A stretch of 64,000 nucleotides of DNA from Dyadobacter subterraneus. GTDB lineage: Bacteria > Bacteroidota > Bacteroidia > Cytophagales > Spirosomataceae. Within the stretch, counting starts at the first letter, position 1. Each line of letters begins with the position of its first letter. The position numbers and the translations under genes are program-made. A model generated the notes under the pieces. It searched no databases. It saw only the letters and a list, made by a program, of their open reading frames with translations, and was not told where the DNA came from. Shown here piece by piece: positions 1 to 7,995 of this stretch. Location of the stretch: positions 2,768,501-2,832,500 of the forward strand of contig NZ_JACYGY010000001.1 in NCBI RefSeq assembly GCF_015221875.1, read 5' to 3'.

Positions 1-337
1 TGATTTGAATACAGGAGAATATTTATGGACAGTCCCGCTTGGAGAATATCCGGAATTAAAGGCAAAGGGAATTCCTCCCACCGGAACAGAAAATCATGGC
101 GGTCCTGTGGTAACTGCCGGTGGACTTGTATTTATTGCCGCGACTTATGATGAAAAAATCAGAGCTTTTGATAGTAAAACGGGTAAAATTGTTTGGGAAT
201 ATGAACTTCCAGCCGGTGGATTTGCAACCCCGATTACATACATGGTAAAAGGAAAACAGTACATAGCCATTGCCGCGGGAGGTACCCGCTATGGATTGAA
301 ATCCGGCGGAACTTATGTGGCATTCGCATTACCCTGA
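1..337 (+). CDS. PQQ-dependent dehydrogenase, C-terminal end (partial)
   Basis: The reading frame is open from the first base, so the 5' part of the gene lies outside the window; about 111 residues remain. The fragment carries beta-propeller blade repeats of the quinoprotein type (for example [17 protein letters not shown] and a terminal GGTRYG / [10 protein letters not shown] stretch) that match the C-terminal end of membrane or periplasmic PQQ-dependent glucose/quinate/shikimate-type dehydrogenases. Such enzymes oxidise sugars or polyols in the periplasm and pass electrons to quinone or cytochrome. The substrate cannot be told from this fragment. It lies 78 bp before a sugar-acid catabolic module on the same strand, which suggests that the aldonic acid product could feed that route, but this is inference. 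Confidence 0.8.
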   Translation, partial: DLNTGEYLWTVPLGEYPELKAKGIPPTGTENHGGPVVTAGGLVFIAATYDEKIRAFDSKTGKIVWEYELPAGGFATPITYMVKGKQYIAIAAGGTRYGLKSGGTYVAFALP

Positions 338-415
338 TTGTCTTTTTAATAAAAGTCATCGTCTTAAATAATTCATTCTGACAAGTTTTGAGAACCTTAA
401 TCCCTGAATCGGTCA

Positions 416-1432
416 ATGAAAAAGTATCTGTTATGCTGTGACTGGGGAACTTCATCGTTCAGGTTGCGACTTGTAAAAATGATTGATAATCAGCTAATTG
501 GCGAAATACTTTCACCAGACGGGATTGCCAGTATTTTTAACGAATGGAAGACAAAGTCGGGAAGTGGAAAGATAACCAGAGACCAGTTTTTTAAGAAATT
601 TTTAAAAACACAAATCGATATATTATCCCGGCGGTTGTCTTTTGACTTGGATGGTATAACCATCATCATTTCCGGAATGGCTTCCTCTTCGATAGGTATG
701 GAGGAAATTCCTTATTCGGATTTGCCTTATGCAGTAGATGGCAGCAAGGCAGATGTCAAAAGTTTTGAGGCACATGATGATTTCCGGCATGAAATCATTT
801 TGATATCGGGAGTGAAAAGTGATACCGATGTGATGCGTGGTGAAGAAACACAGCTGGTAGGACTTTTAAATCTTAAACAATTGTCACCCTTAAAAAATAA
901 AGAAGCCACTTTTATTTTTCCAGGAACACATTCCAAACATATTTACGTAAAACGAAATCAAATTGATGATTTTCAAACATTTATGACCGGCGAAATTTTC
1001 AAGATCATGATAAATCATAGCATTTTGAAAGATTCGGTAGAAAGCGGAAAGGACGTTGGTTTTACAACTGATGAGACGGCAGCTTTTAAAAAAGGTATCA
1101 GGCAGGCGGGAGATTCCAATCTTTTAAACAGTTTGTTCAAAGTAAGAACCAACCAGCTTTTTGATAAAATGTCGAAAACTGAAAATGCCTGTTATTTAAG
1201 CGGCTTGCTGATTGGAAACGAATTGGAATATTTGAAAAAAGATACAGATTATAACCTGGTTTTATGCAGTGGAAATAATCTTTATGAACTATATAAAATG
1301 GCCGCTGACGAAATTGGGCTGTCGGAGAGAACCACCACAATATCATCGGTTTTAATTAACCTGGCAACAATTGCCGGACAAATCAAAATATACGAAAACC
1401 AGACATTTAAATTGAATAGTATAAACTCATGA
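416..1432 (+). CDS. dgoK: 2-dehydro-3-deoxygalactonokinase (DgoK family)
   Basis: The 338-residue protein begins with the phosphate-binding motif CDWGTSSFRLRL of the DgoK sugar-kinase family. It also has the family block PGTHSKHIYV followed by TFMTGEIFKIM near residues 170-195. DgoK enzymes phosphorylate 2-keto-3-deoxy-galactonate with ATP to the 6-phosphate in the cytoplasm. The ATG of the next gene, an aldolase that would cleave that phosphate ester, overlaps this stop by 4 bp (ATGA), so the two are translationally coupled. Family length is around 290-340 residues, so the gene looks complete. No galactonate or gluconate dehydratase is present in the window, so the upstream reactions must be encoded elsewhere. 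The exact sugar acid is not proven. Confidence 0.85.
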   Translation: MKKYLLCCDWGTSSFRLRLVKMIDNQLIGEILSPDGIASIFNEWKTKSGSGKITRDQFFKKFLKTQIDILSRRLSFDLDGITIIISGMASSSIGMEEIPYSDLPYAVDGSKADVKSFEAHDDFRHEIILISGVKSDTDVMRGEETQLVGLLNLKQLSPLKNKEATFIFPGTHSKHIYVKRNQIDDFQTFMTGEIFKIMINHSILKDSVESGKDVGFTTDETAAFKKGIRQAGDSNLLNSLFKVRTNQLFDKMSKTENACYLSGLLIGNELEYLKKDTDYNLVLCSGNNLYELYKMAADEIGLSERTTTISSVLINLATIAGQIKIYENQTFKLNSINS

Positions 1433-2073
1433 GTAAGGATTCATTTTCAAACGAATTATTTAAAAAAGCACCTATTGTTGGTATTATAAGGGGTCTATCG
1501 CTGGATGAAGTGAAACAAATTCTCCCCATTTTCCGTGAATCGGGATTGACAACGATTGAAATTACCATGAATACGCCTGGTGCAGAGGATATTATCCGCT
1601 ATGCAAGAGAATATGAAAGTGAAGGACTGAATATTGGGGCCGGAACTGTTTGTACAAAAGATGATCTTGACAATGCGTTGGAAGCGGGTGCACAGTTTAT
1701 TGTGACACCGATAATCAGTAAGAAAGTTATCAAATCCTCTGTAAAAAAGGGTATCCCTGTTTTTCCGGGAGGATTTTCACCGACCGAGCTTTATAATGCC
1801 TGGTCATACGGTGCAGCAATGGTGAAAATTTATCCTGCTACCTCACTTGGACCAGAGTATATTAAAGATCTAAAAGCACCCTTGGATAAGATGAAAGTAC
1901 TGCCGACAGGCGGCATTAATCTTGAAAATATGGATAGCTTTTTAAAAGCCGGAGCGGATGGATTGGGAATTGGCGGTCAGCTATTTGACAAACAACTGAT
2001 AAAGAAACAAGACTGGGCCGGATTGAAACTGCATTTTCTAAAATTCGTTAATAAATTGAATAGTCACAGATAA
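1429..2073 (+). CDS. eda: KDPG/KDPGal aldolase (bifunctional 2-keto-3-deoxy-6-phosphogluconate aldolase family)
   Basis: This 214-residue class I aldolase shows the family's key residues: Glu44 in IEITMN, Thr73 in GAGT, and the Schiff-base lysine Lys133 in AAMVKIYPAT, with the phosphate-binding PTGGI and GIGG loops near residues 164 and 181. It cleaves 2-keto-3-deoxy-6-phospho-gluconate or -galactonate to pyruvate and glyceraldehyde 3-phosphate. It overlaps the kinase gene by 4 bp and precedes a hexuronate-type transporter by 53 bp. With DgoK as its partner the KDPGal activity is the more likely one, although Eda proteins often accept both epimers. The symbol denotes the family rather than a proven substrate. 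Confidence 0.88.
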   Translation: MSKDSFSNELFKKAPIVGIIRGLSLDEVKQILPIFRESGLTTIEITMNTPGAEDIIRYAREYESEGLNIGAGTVCTKDDLDNALEAGAQFIVTPIISKKVIKSSVKKGIPVFPGGFSPTELYNAWSYGAAMVKIYPATSLGPEYIKDLKAPLDKMKVLPTGGINLENMDSFLKAGADGLGIGGQLFDKQLIKKQDWAGLKLHFLKFVNKLNSHR

Positions 2074-2126
2074 TACCCTGTTTTTGAACTTGATAAGATT
2101 AGTATTTCATTTCCGATTTTCTCTCT

Positions 2127-3422
2127 ATGGCTCAGTCAAAAACAAAAAATTATCGCTGGATTATTGTCGTTCTTTTATTTACGGCCACAACGATCAACTA
2201 CCTGGACCGGCAGATAATCGGTTTGCTGAAACCACTTTTGGAAAAGGAATTTCAATGGACTGAAACGGATTTCGCCAGGATTGTCATGGCATTTACCGCA
2301 GCCTATGCAATCGGGCTTTTAACTTTTGGATGGATTATTGACAAAATAGGTACAAAATCCGGATATGCCATTACGATAATTTTTTGGAGTGTCGCAGGTA
2401 TGTTGCACGCCTGGGCCAGAAGTGCTTTCGGTTTTGGACTTGCCCGTGTGGGTTTAGGATTGGGAGAAGCTGGGAATTACCCGGCGGCTGTTAAAACGGT
2501 GGCAGAATGGTTTCCCAAAAAGGAAAGGGCATTGGCGACAGGACTTTTCAATGCTGGAACAAGTATCGGTGTTGTTGTAGCGCTGATGATCGTTCCATGG
2601 ATTTTGAATCATTATGGATGGCATGAAGTATTCATTATTACCGGCGCGCTGGGTTTTGTATGGCTGATTTTCTGGTGGATATTTTATGATGTTCCTTCCA
2701 AGCAAAAACGATTGTCACAGGAAGAATTCGAATATATCAAAAGTGGCCAGGAGATAAAAGAAGACGGAAAGGTAAAAGTTAACTGGCTGAAATTATTTAC
2801 ATTACCCCAAACCTGGGCTTATATTACAGGAAAAGGTTTGATCGATCCGATTTACTGGTTTTTCTTGTTTTGGCTTCCGTCTTATTTCGCCTCGACTTTC
2901 AATCTGGATCTTAAAAAGCCGAGTCTGGAATTGATGATTATTTATGGAGCTACTACTGCGGGAAGTATTCTGGGAGGATATTTTTCTTCAATTTTAATTA
3001 AAAAAGGTTACCCGACATTGAAAGCCAGGAAAACGGTTTTATTCATTTTTGCTGTCGTTGAACTTTCCATTATTCTGGTTCAGTTTGCGACTGGGGTTTG
3101 GATGGCGGTGGCAATGATCAGCGTTGCTGTGGCGGTTCACCAGGCATGGGCAACAAATGTTTTTACGCTGGCGTCGGATATGTTCCCAAAACAAGCGGTG
3201 AGTTCGGTTGTTGGTATTGGCGGAACGGCCGGGGCAGTGGGAGGGATTTTGTTTCCAATGCTGATAGGCAGCTTGCTTGATTCCTATAAAGCAGCAGGAA
3301 ATCTGGCCGGTGGATATAACATTATTTTTACCATTTGCGGATTCACTTATCTGACGGCCTGGCTGATTATTCATTTACTAACCAGGAAATCTGTTTTGGT
3401 TGATGTTGAGGAATTGGTTTAA
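2127..3422 (+). CDS. MFS transporter, anion:cation symporter family, hexuronate (ExuT)-like
   Basis: The 431-residue protein has about twelve hydrophobic segments and the family signature NYLDRQIIGLLKP after the first helix, plus a loop rich in charged residues around residues 205-225. It resembles ExuT-like proton-coupled carriers for hexuronates or related sugar acids. It lies 53 bp behind the aldolase gene on the same strand, so it probably imports the substrate of that pathway. A close paralogue is encoded on the other strand at 51902-53209; both share the NY(L/V)DRQI block, the LGLGEAGN(Y/F)PAAVK block and the WFPKKERALATG block. The substrate is inferred from context. Confidence 0.85.
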   Translation: MAQSKTKNYRWIIVVLLFTATTINYLDRQIIGLLKPLLEKEFQWTETDFARIVMAFTAAYAIGLLTFGWIIDKIGTKSGYAITIIFWSVAGMLHAWARSAFGFGLARVGLGLGEAGNYPAAVKTVAEWFPKKERALATGLFNAGTSIGVVVALMIVPWILNHYGWHEVFIITGALGFVWLIFWWIFYDVPSKQKRLSQEEFEYIKSGQEIKEDGKVKVNWLKLFTLPQTWAYITGKGLIDPIYWFFLFWLPSYFASTFNLDLKKPSLELMIIYGATTAGSILGGYFSSILIKKGYPTLKARKTVLFIFAVVELSIILVQFATGVWMAVAMISVAVAVHQAWATNVFTLASDMFPKQAVSSVVGIGGTAGAVGGILFPMLIGSLLDSYKAAGNLAGGYNIIFTICGFTYLTAWLIIHLLTRKSVLVDVEELV

Positions 3423-3526
3423 GTTTTTGACACAATAATATTGTGAATCAGATGTTAAAGATGTTTTGTTTCAATAATGTTGAGTAATTAAATTAGAACG
3501 GAGGAGTCGAAAACTCATAAGATTGT

Positions 3527-3566
3527 AAAAAAGCCAGAACAGCGTATTTTGCTATTCTGGCTTTTT
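3527..3566. terminator. Bidirectional rho-independent terminator
   Basis: Two 16-bp arms (left 3527-3542, right 3551-3566) pair with a single G-T wobble and are flanked by A and T runs. The hairpin sits between the converging MFS carrier and EamA exporter genes and can end transcription from both sides. Confidence 0.85.
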
Positions 3567-3586
3567 ACAATAAAGAAAAATTATAC

Positions 3587-4543
3587 CTAAGCCTTCGCAG
3601 TTTGCAAAGCCCTGGATTCTTTTCTGTATTTATCCAGATTGATAAGCAGTACACTGCCCAAAATAATTACCAATCCTAAAATTTGAACTGAAGTAATACT
3701 TTCGTTGGCGAAGAAAATCCCTAAAAGCACAGCTACTACCGGATTTACATAGGCATGTGTACTCACTTTTGTCGCAGGCTGAACTTTCAATAACCAAACA
3801 TAAGCGCTAAATCCAACAATTGACCCGAAAATAATAAGATAAAGAACAGACATCCAGGCACTAAGCGGAATTGCCCCCCACTGAATATCTGTAAATTCCC
3901 CGCTGACAACACCACATGGCAGAAATGCAATACCGGCAACAAACATTTGCCATGCACTCTTAACAACAATAGATCCGCCGGTGGTTTTATATTTGGAATA
4001 TAAAGAACCGCCCGCCCAAGACATGGAGCCAACAACCAGCATAGCTAATCCTACTAATTCTGTTTTGTTCTGAATTGTGGAGAAAGCGCCTATAACTCTT
4101 TCACTGAAAAGAACAATCACCCCGACAAACCCGATCAAGAGTCCAACAATCGTCGATCTGCTGCCCAGATTTTCTGTCCATTTGGGTTTGTCCAAAAGAA
4201 TAAACCACATGGGTGCGGTTGAAACCATAATCGCAACCATCGCACTCGGTAAAAATTGCTCTACCCATATCACAATACCATTACTGAAAAAAAGCAGCAT
4301 TAAACCACTTACAGCAGCCACTTTAATAGTAGGAATGTCGAATATATTTTCACCTTTAATAATACACCAGATCATCATCAGCAAACCTGCCGCAATATAA
4401 CGCATCGCTCCCAGAAAAAATGGATGGAATCCTGTAAGCGCTTTTTGAATAAAAAAATAAGTTGATCCCCACACGATGTAAACCGTGGCATAGGCCAGTA
4501 CCACCATTAGGGTTGAGGCACTTTTGTTTTGGGCGGCTTCCAT
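3587..4543 (-). CDS. EamA/DMT family transporter
   Basis: This 318-residue protein has about ten hydrophobic helices arranged as two EamA repeats. The first repeat starts with YIVWGSTYFFIQ and the second with SMSWAGGSLYSKYK; both are characteristic of drug/metabolite exporters of the YedA/RhaT superfamily. It probably exports amino acids or related metabolites. Its start codon lies 2 bp after the stop of an Lrp/AsnC regulator, and Lrp-EamA pairs commonly form an amino-acid sensing and export unit. A basic tail with KYRKESR ends the protein on the cytoplasmic side. The substrate is unknown. Confidence 0.85.
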   Translation of the reverse strand: MEAAQNKSASTLMVVLAYATVYIVWGSTYFFIQKALTGFHPFFLGAMRYIAAGLLMMIWCIIKGENIFDIPTIKVAAVSGLMLLFFSNGIVIWVEQFLPSAMVAIMVSTAPMWFILLDKPKWTENLGSRSTIVGLLIGFVGVIVLFSERVIGAFSTIQNKTELVGLAMLVVGSMSWAGGSLYSKYKTTGGSIVVKSAWQMFVAGIAFLPCGVVSGEFTDIQWGAIPLSAWMSVLYLIIFGSIVGFSAYVWLLKVQPATKVSTHAYVNPVVAVLLGIFFANESITSVQILGLVIILGSVLLINLDKYRKESRALQTAKA

Positions 4544-4545
4544 AA

Positions 4546-5025
4546 TTAGAATTTTTCAGGTATTACCAATTGTTGTTGTTCTTTCACAGTTTCTAAAACG
4601 ATGGTTGTTCTGGTTGATAAAATGTTAGGAATCTTGCTAAAAGAATTTCGCATCAGATCCATTAATGATGACGAATCTGCAGTCCTGACTTTTATCAAAT
4701 AACAATCCTCGCCGGCTATGTGATGTACTTCCTGTACCTCCGGGATCTTTGCCAATTCCTGACCTGTGTTGCTGCAACCTAACCCATCGGCTGCTTTCAT
4801 CGAAATGAAAGCCAGTAATTTTTGCTGCAAAGGAGCAGGATTCAGCCGGGTTGTATATTGCAAAATCACATTTTTCTGTTCAAGTTTTTTAACCCGTTCC
4901 AATACAGCGGAAGGAGCCATTTCCAACTCTCTTGCCAAATCAGCATTGGAAATACGTGCATTTTCTTGCATCAATTTCAGGATGCTCAAATCCACTTTGT
5001 CTAATATGATATCGTTTCCGTTCAT
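4546..5025 (-). CDS. Lrp/AsnC family transcriptional regulator
   Basis: The 159-residue protein has an N-terminal AsnC-type winged helix (about residues 8-65, with LDKVDLSILKLMQENAR and the recognition helix region APSAVLERVKKLE). A C-terminal RAM/ActR ligand-binding domain (about 70-150, with VHHIAGEDCYLIKV) follows. Such proteins form octamers that respond to amino acids. The gene is first in a two-gene unit with the EamA exporter (2-bp gap) and is divergent from the DisA-domain gene. It is likely autoregulated and controls the exporter; this is inferred from gene order. Confidence 0.9.
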   Translation of the reverse strand: MNGNDIILDKVDLSILKLMQENARISNADLARELEMAPSAVLERVKKLEQKNVILQYTTRLNPAPLQQKLLAFISMKAADGLGCSNTGQELAKIPEVQEVHHIAGEDCYLIKVRTADSSSLMDLMRNSFSKIPNILSTRTTIVLETVKEQQQLVIPEKF

Positions 5026-5209
5026 TGTTCGGTAAATCTATTGAAATTCAGAATTATATTCAAAAAATGACTTAAAAAATTTATAAATATTCTATTTGCT
5101 ACTTTCTAAGGCAATTCGATAATTTTTCAGAACTGGAATTTTCTTTCAAGAAGCTTCGTTTTGGTAGTATCAGTTGAAAGATTCCACATATAAGTTGGTC
5201 CAAAATTCC

Positions 5210-6391
5210 ATGGCTCGTAATTTTAATGAACCGGTGAACGTGAATAGCACAATTTCCACGACAACATATCAGGCAGCACAATCGGTGGCAAAAACGGTGG
5301 AGGAGCATTTTATCTTCCATCATGAAAATGCTAAACGTCATAACAAAGATGATTTTGCTCCAAAGCCTGACGCCCAGGTGATTGAGTCAATTATAGATAC
5401 AACTTTCTGGGCAAGTTTGCGCAGAGAAGAAGGGCATTCTCCTTCAATTTCCCTAGCCTTTTTGCCTCCCGAACTTTCCGGACAGCCACTTATTTTTGAA
5501 AAAAGACTGACTTTTACACCGGCAATTTTAACAAAACTTGCACCGGCGGTTGAGCGGTCGGGAATTCATTTGGGTATATGGATGGACGGTGACGAACTCT
5601 ATATATGGGGTACAACGCGCGTGATTCCAAATCTTTGTTTTGTACTGGAAGTGATTGAACCTGGAATGCTGGTCATCAAACATCGCAGGATTGACGGTTT
5701 CGGGAAATTTGTGAATGTGGCAGTGCTGAAAGGTGATCAGATTAAAATTGTTGATGACATCAGCGGAAAAATTCCTGATTGTCCAAATCTGGTTACCTCA
5801 CTCATCGGGTTCAATTCCTCTTCCCTTTGGAATGACTCTCTGAATGTTATGGTCCAGCTGGCCGTTTCCATGCGCGACCACAAAAGAGGTGGAATTTTGC
5901 TGGTTGTGCCATCGGGCAGAGAAACCTGGCGTGACTCCATTATTCATCCGATTTCCTATTCTATTACACCCACGTTTTCTGAACTTGCGGAATTATACCA
6001 AAAGCACGAGACAGAATCGGATCACCCGATCTGGATTAATAAAATAACCAATGCAGTAAACCATATTGCAGGACTAACCGCGGTGGATGGCGCTACGATC
6101 ATCAATGACCGTTTCGAATTACTGGCATTTGGTGTCAAAATCGGCCGCTCTACTTTTTCATCCCGTGTTGATAAAATTATGGTTACCGAGCCGATTGTTG
6201 GTAACGTCGCATCCATTGTTCCGCCTGTTCAAAATGGCGGTACCAGACATTTATCTGCTGCACAATTTGTTTTCGATCAACGCGATAGCCTTGCTCTGGT
6301 TGCTTCGCAGGACGGAAGGTTTACTATATTTTCATGGTCGCCCTGTGATAATATCGTTCAGTCGCACCGGGTTGATGCATTGCTTTTTTGA
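5210..6391 (+). CDS. Putative sensor protein with C-terminal DisA_N (diadenylate cyclase-like) domain, DACNV type
   Basis: The frame is open from a TTG at 5174, but the ATG at 5210 is the more plausible start and gives 393 residues. In numbering from the TTG, the C-terminal part (about 295-390) resembles a diadenylate cyclase domain. It has a DGA motif at 305-307, a GGTRHLSAA motif at 355-363 and a terminal VASQDGRFTIFSW strand. In active cyclases such as DisA the second motif is RHR; here the last Arg is Leu360. The first 280 residues match no domain I can name with certainty, but the layout fits proteins annotated as DACNV sensor plus DAC. It probably makes or binds c-di-AMP-like nucleotides in the cytoplasm; activity is uncertain. 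There is no transmembrane segment. Confidence 0.65.
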   Translation: MARNFNEPVNVNSTISTTTYQAAQSVAKTVEEHFIFHHENAKRHNKDDFAPKPDAQVIESIIDTTFWASLRREEGHSPSISLAFLPPELSGQPLIFEKRLTFTPAILTKLAPAVERSGIHLGIWMDGDELYIWGTTRVIPNLCFVLEVIEPGMLVIKHRRIDGFGKFVNVAVLKGDQIKIVDDISGKIPDCPNLVTSLIGFNSSSLWNDSLNVMVQLAVSMRDHKRGGILLVVPSGRETWRDSIIHPISYSITPTFSELAELYQKHETESDHPIWINKITNAVNHIAGLTAVDGATIINDRFELLAFGVKIGRSTFSSRVDKIMVTEPIVGNVASIVPPVQNGGTRHLSAAQFVFDQRDSLALVASQDGRFTIFSWSPCDNIVQSHRVDALLF

Positions 6392-6416
6392 TATAAATGA
6401 TGGTATTATAACCTAA

Positions 6417-6464
6417 AAAATCAGTTTGTCACAACATTGAATATTTTGTGATAAGCTGATTTTG
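6417..6464 (+). terminator. Probable rho-independent terminator
   Basis: Arms at 6417-6434 and 6446-6463 form an 18-bp stem with two G-T wobbles around an 11-base loop. It lies 25 bp behind the DisA-domain gene. The T tail is short, so strength is uncertain. Confidence 0.65.
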
Positions 6465-6606
6465 CTATTTGTATATCAGATTATTAGCCTATTCGTATAA
6501 CGTTCAGCGTGGAAGCTTTGAAAAATATTCCGGATGTTTGACAGAATATTTTCAAAAAATTTAAAGTAATCTTAAAAGTTGTGCGTCTTCCATAAAAAAT
6601 GAGGAA

Positions 6607-7170
6607 ATGTTAAGCCAGGGAATGACTACAGATACCGGAAATGCTATTGCCAGTACGATCAAAGAATACGGGAAACGTCTCTTTGGTTTTATTCGCAATA
6701 AGGTGCGGTCTGAGCAGGATGCTGAGGACATTTTGCAGGACGTCTGGTATCAGCTGAGTAATGTCATCAATATAGAAGAAATTGATCAGATGAGCGGCTG
6801 GCTGCACCAGGTTGCGCGCAACAAAATAATTGACAAATACAGAAAAAAAACACCTGAATTACTGGATGACTTCACTTATGAAAATGAGGAAGATAATTTC
6901 AGTATAAGCGACATACTGCTGGCAGATAATTACACGCCGGAAACCGAATACATTCGTGAAGTTTTCTGGAAGGAATTGTTTATTGCTTTGGAAGAATTGC
7001 CGGAAAATCAGCGTCAGGTTTTTGTTTGGAATGAATTGGAGGATGTTACTTTGCAGGACATTGCCACGAAAACAAATGAAAATCTGAAAACAATTATTTC
7101 CAGAAAAGGATATGCAGTGAAACATTTGCGAAAGCGGATGAAAACCGTGTATGACGAATTTTTTAATTAA
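6607..7170 (+). CDS. RNA polymerase sigma factor, sigma-70 family (ECF-like)
   Basis: This 187-residue protein has sigma region 2 (about residues 15-85, with the core-binding block EQDAEDILQDVWYQL and SGWLHQVARNKIIDKYRKK). A spacer follows, then sigma region 4 (about 120-180, with LEELPENQRQVFVWNELEDV and the recognition helix near TNENLKTIISRKGYAVKHLRK). Both regions are intact and the length is typical of ECF factors. A purine-rich GAGGAA directly precedes the ATG at 6607; an alternative ATG at 6622 is possible. The next gene, 14 bp downstream, codes for a small two-helix membrane protein instead of a recognisable anti-sigma factor. Confidence 0.88.
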   Translation: MLSQGMTTDTGNAIASTIKEYGKRLFGFIRNKVRSEQDAEDILQDVWYQLSNVINIEEIDQMSGWLHQVARNKIIDKYRKKTPELLDDFTYENEEDNFSISDILLADNYTPETEYIREVFWKELFIALEELPENQRQVFVWNELEDVTLQDIATKTNENLKTIISRKGYAVKHLRKRMKTVYDEFFN

Positions 7171-7184
7171 AGAAACTTATTAAT

Positions 7185-7520
7185 ATGAATATGGAACCAA
7201 AGGATTTTAGAAGAAACAAAGCCAAATTTTTTCTATTCGTTCCGCTTATACTTGCGTTGGTTAGTACTATTGTTATGATGTTATGGAACAACATTTTACC
7301 TGAGTTGCTGGGTGTAAAACACATTACATTCTGGCAGTCGGCAGGTTTATTGGTTTTATGTAAAATACTTTTTGGCGGTTTTGGTTTTGCAAAGAACCAG
7401 GGAGGACCGGGAGCGCAGTTCAGGGAAAAATGGATGATGCACAGGATGAGCGGCGAAGACAGGCAGAAAGTGAGAGAGGAATGGTTAAAGCGCTGTCGTC
7501 AGTGGAAAAAAGAGGACTGA
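7185..7520 (+). CDS. Small membrane protein downstream of the sigma factor, unknown function
   Basis: The 111-residue protein has two predicted membrane helices, about residues 14-35 and 47-68. A basic, Trp- and Arg-rich C-terminal tail follows (EDRQKVREEWLKRC near residues 90-104). I do not recognise a characterised family. Its position 14 bp after an ECF-type sigma gene suggests co-transcription and possibly a role in membrane anchoring or control of the sigma factor. It lacks any visible zinc-finger anti-sigma motif. Start choice between ATG 7185 and ATG 7191 is open. Confidence 0.7.
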   Translation: MNMEPKDFRRNKAKFFLFVPLILALVSTIVMMLWNNILPELLGVKHITFWQSAGLLVLCKILFGGFGFAKNQGGPGAQFREKWMMHRMSGEDRQKVREEWLKRCRQWKKED

Positions 7521-7995
7521 GGTATTGTCAATAATCTTTCTGAATTTTTCGTGGTCAATAGTGAAAGTGTTGTTATGTTAATTGATCGAAACCAATATTA
7601 AACTGTGGAATTAGTGAGGAGTTAAAATAGAGAAGGGAAGAATTAAAGTTACTGGAATAGTATTTATATAGAAAAAGCAATCCTTTTAAAAGGATTGCTT
7701 TTTTTGGTTTCAATTATTCCCGTAAGTTGTAAAATAGTAATAGAATAAATTTGATAATTTGATTCGAACATATAATCATAACCGGAATAAATATTACTAC
7801 TTTTTGTTTATATTATATCGAAATTTGTCTAATAGTTTAATATTGGCAACAAATCAGAATAAGGGACTGGCAGGCTTAATTTTATTTGTTGATTGAGAGA
7901 AATATTCTTCAAAATATAAGTTTAGAAACCTGACAGTGTCGAAAGAGAAAGAGCCACGTAATAGATAAAATGTATTAGTAAGGTAAACCCAAACG
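7521..7995. other. 475-bp AT-rich intergenic region
   Basis: The stretch holds one perfect terminator hairpin (7672-7705) and the presumed promoter region of the large hybrid kinase. I find no credible small gene or RNA element in the remaining AT-rich sequence. Confidence 0.6.
7672..7705 (+). terminator. Rho-independent terminator
   Basis: A perfect 32-base palindrome (16-bp arms with GCAATCC at the centre of the arm) is followed by further T residues. It lies about 150 bp after the membrane-protein gene and closes the sigma-factor unit. Confidence 0.8.

Noticed and set aside
5174..5209. TTG start for the DisA-domain gene
   Set aside because: An ATG 12 codons later is available; the extra residues show no conserved feature, though the longer form is not excluded.
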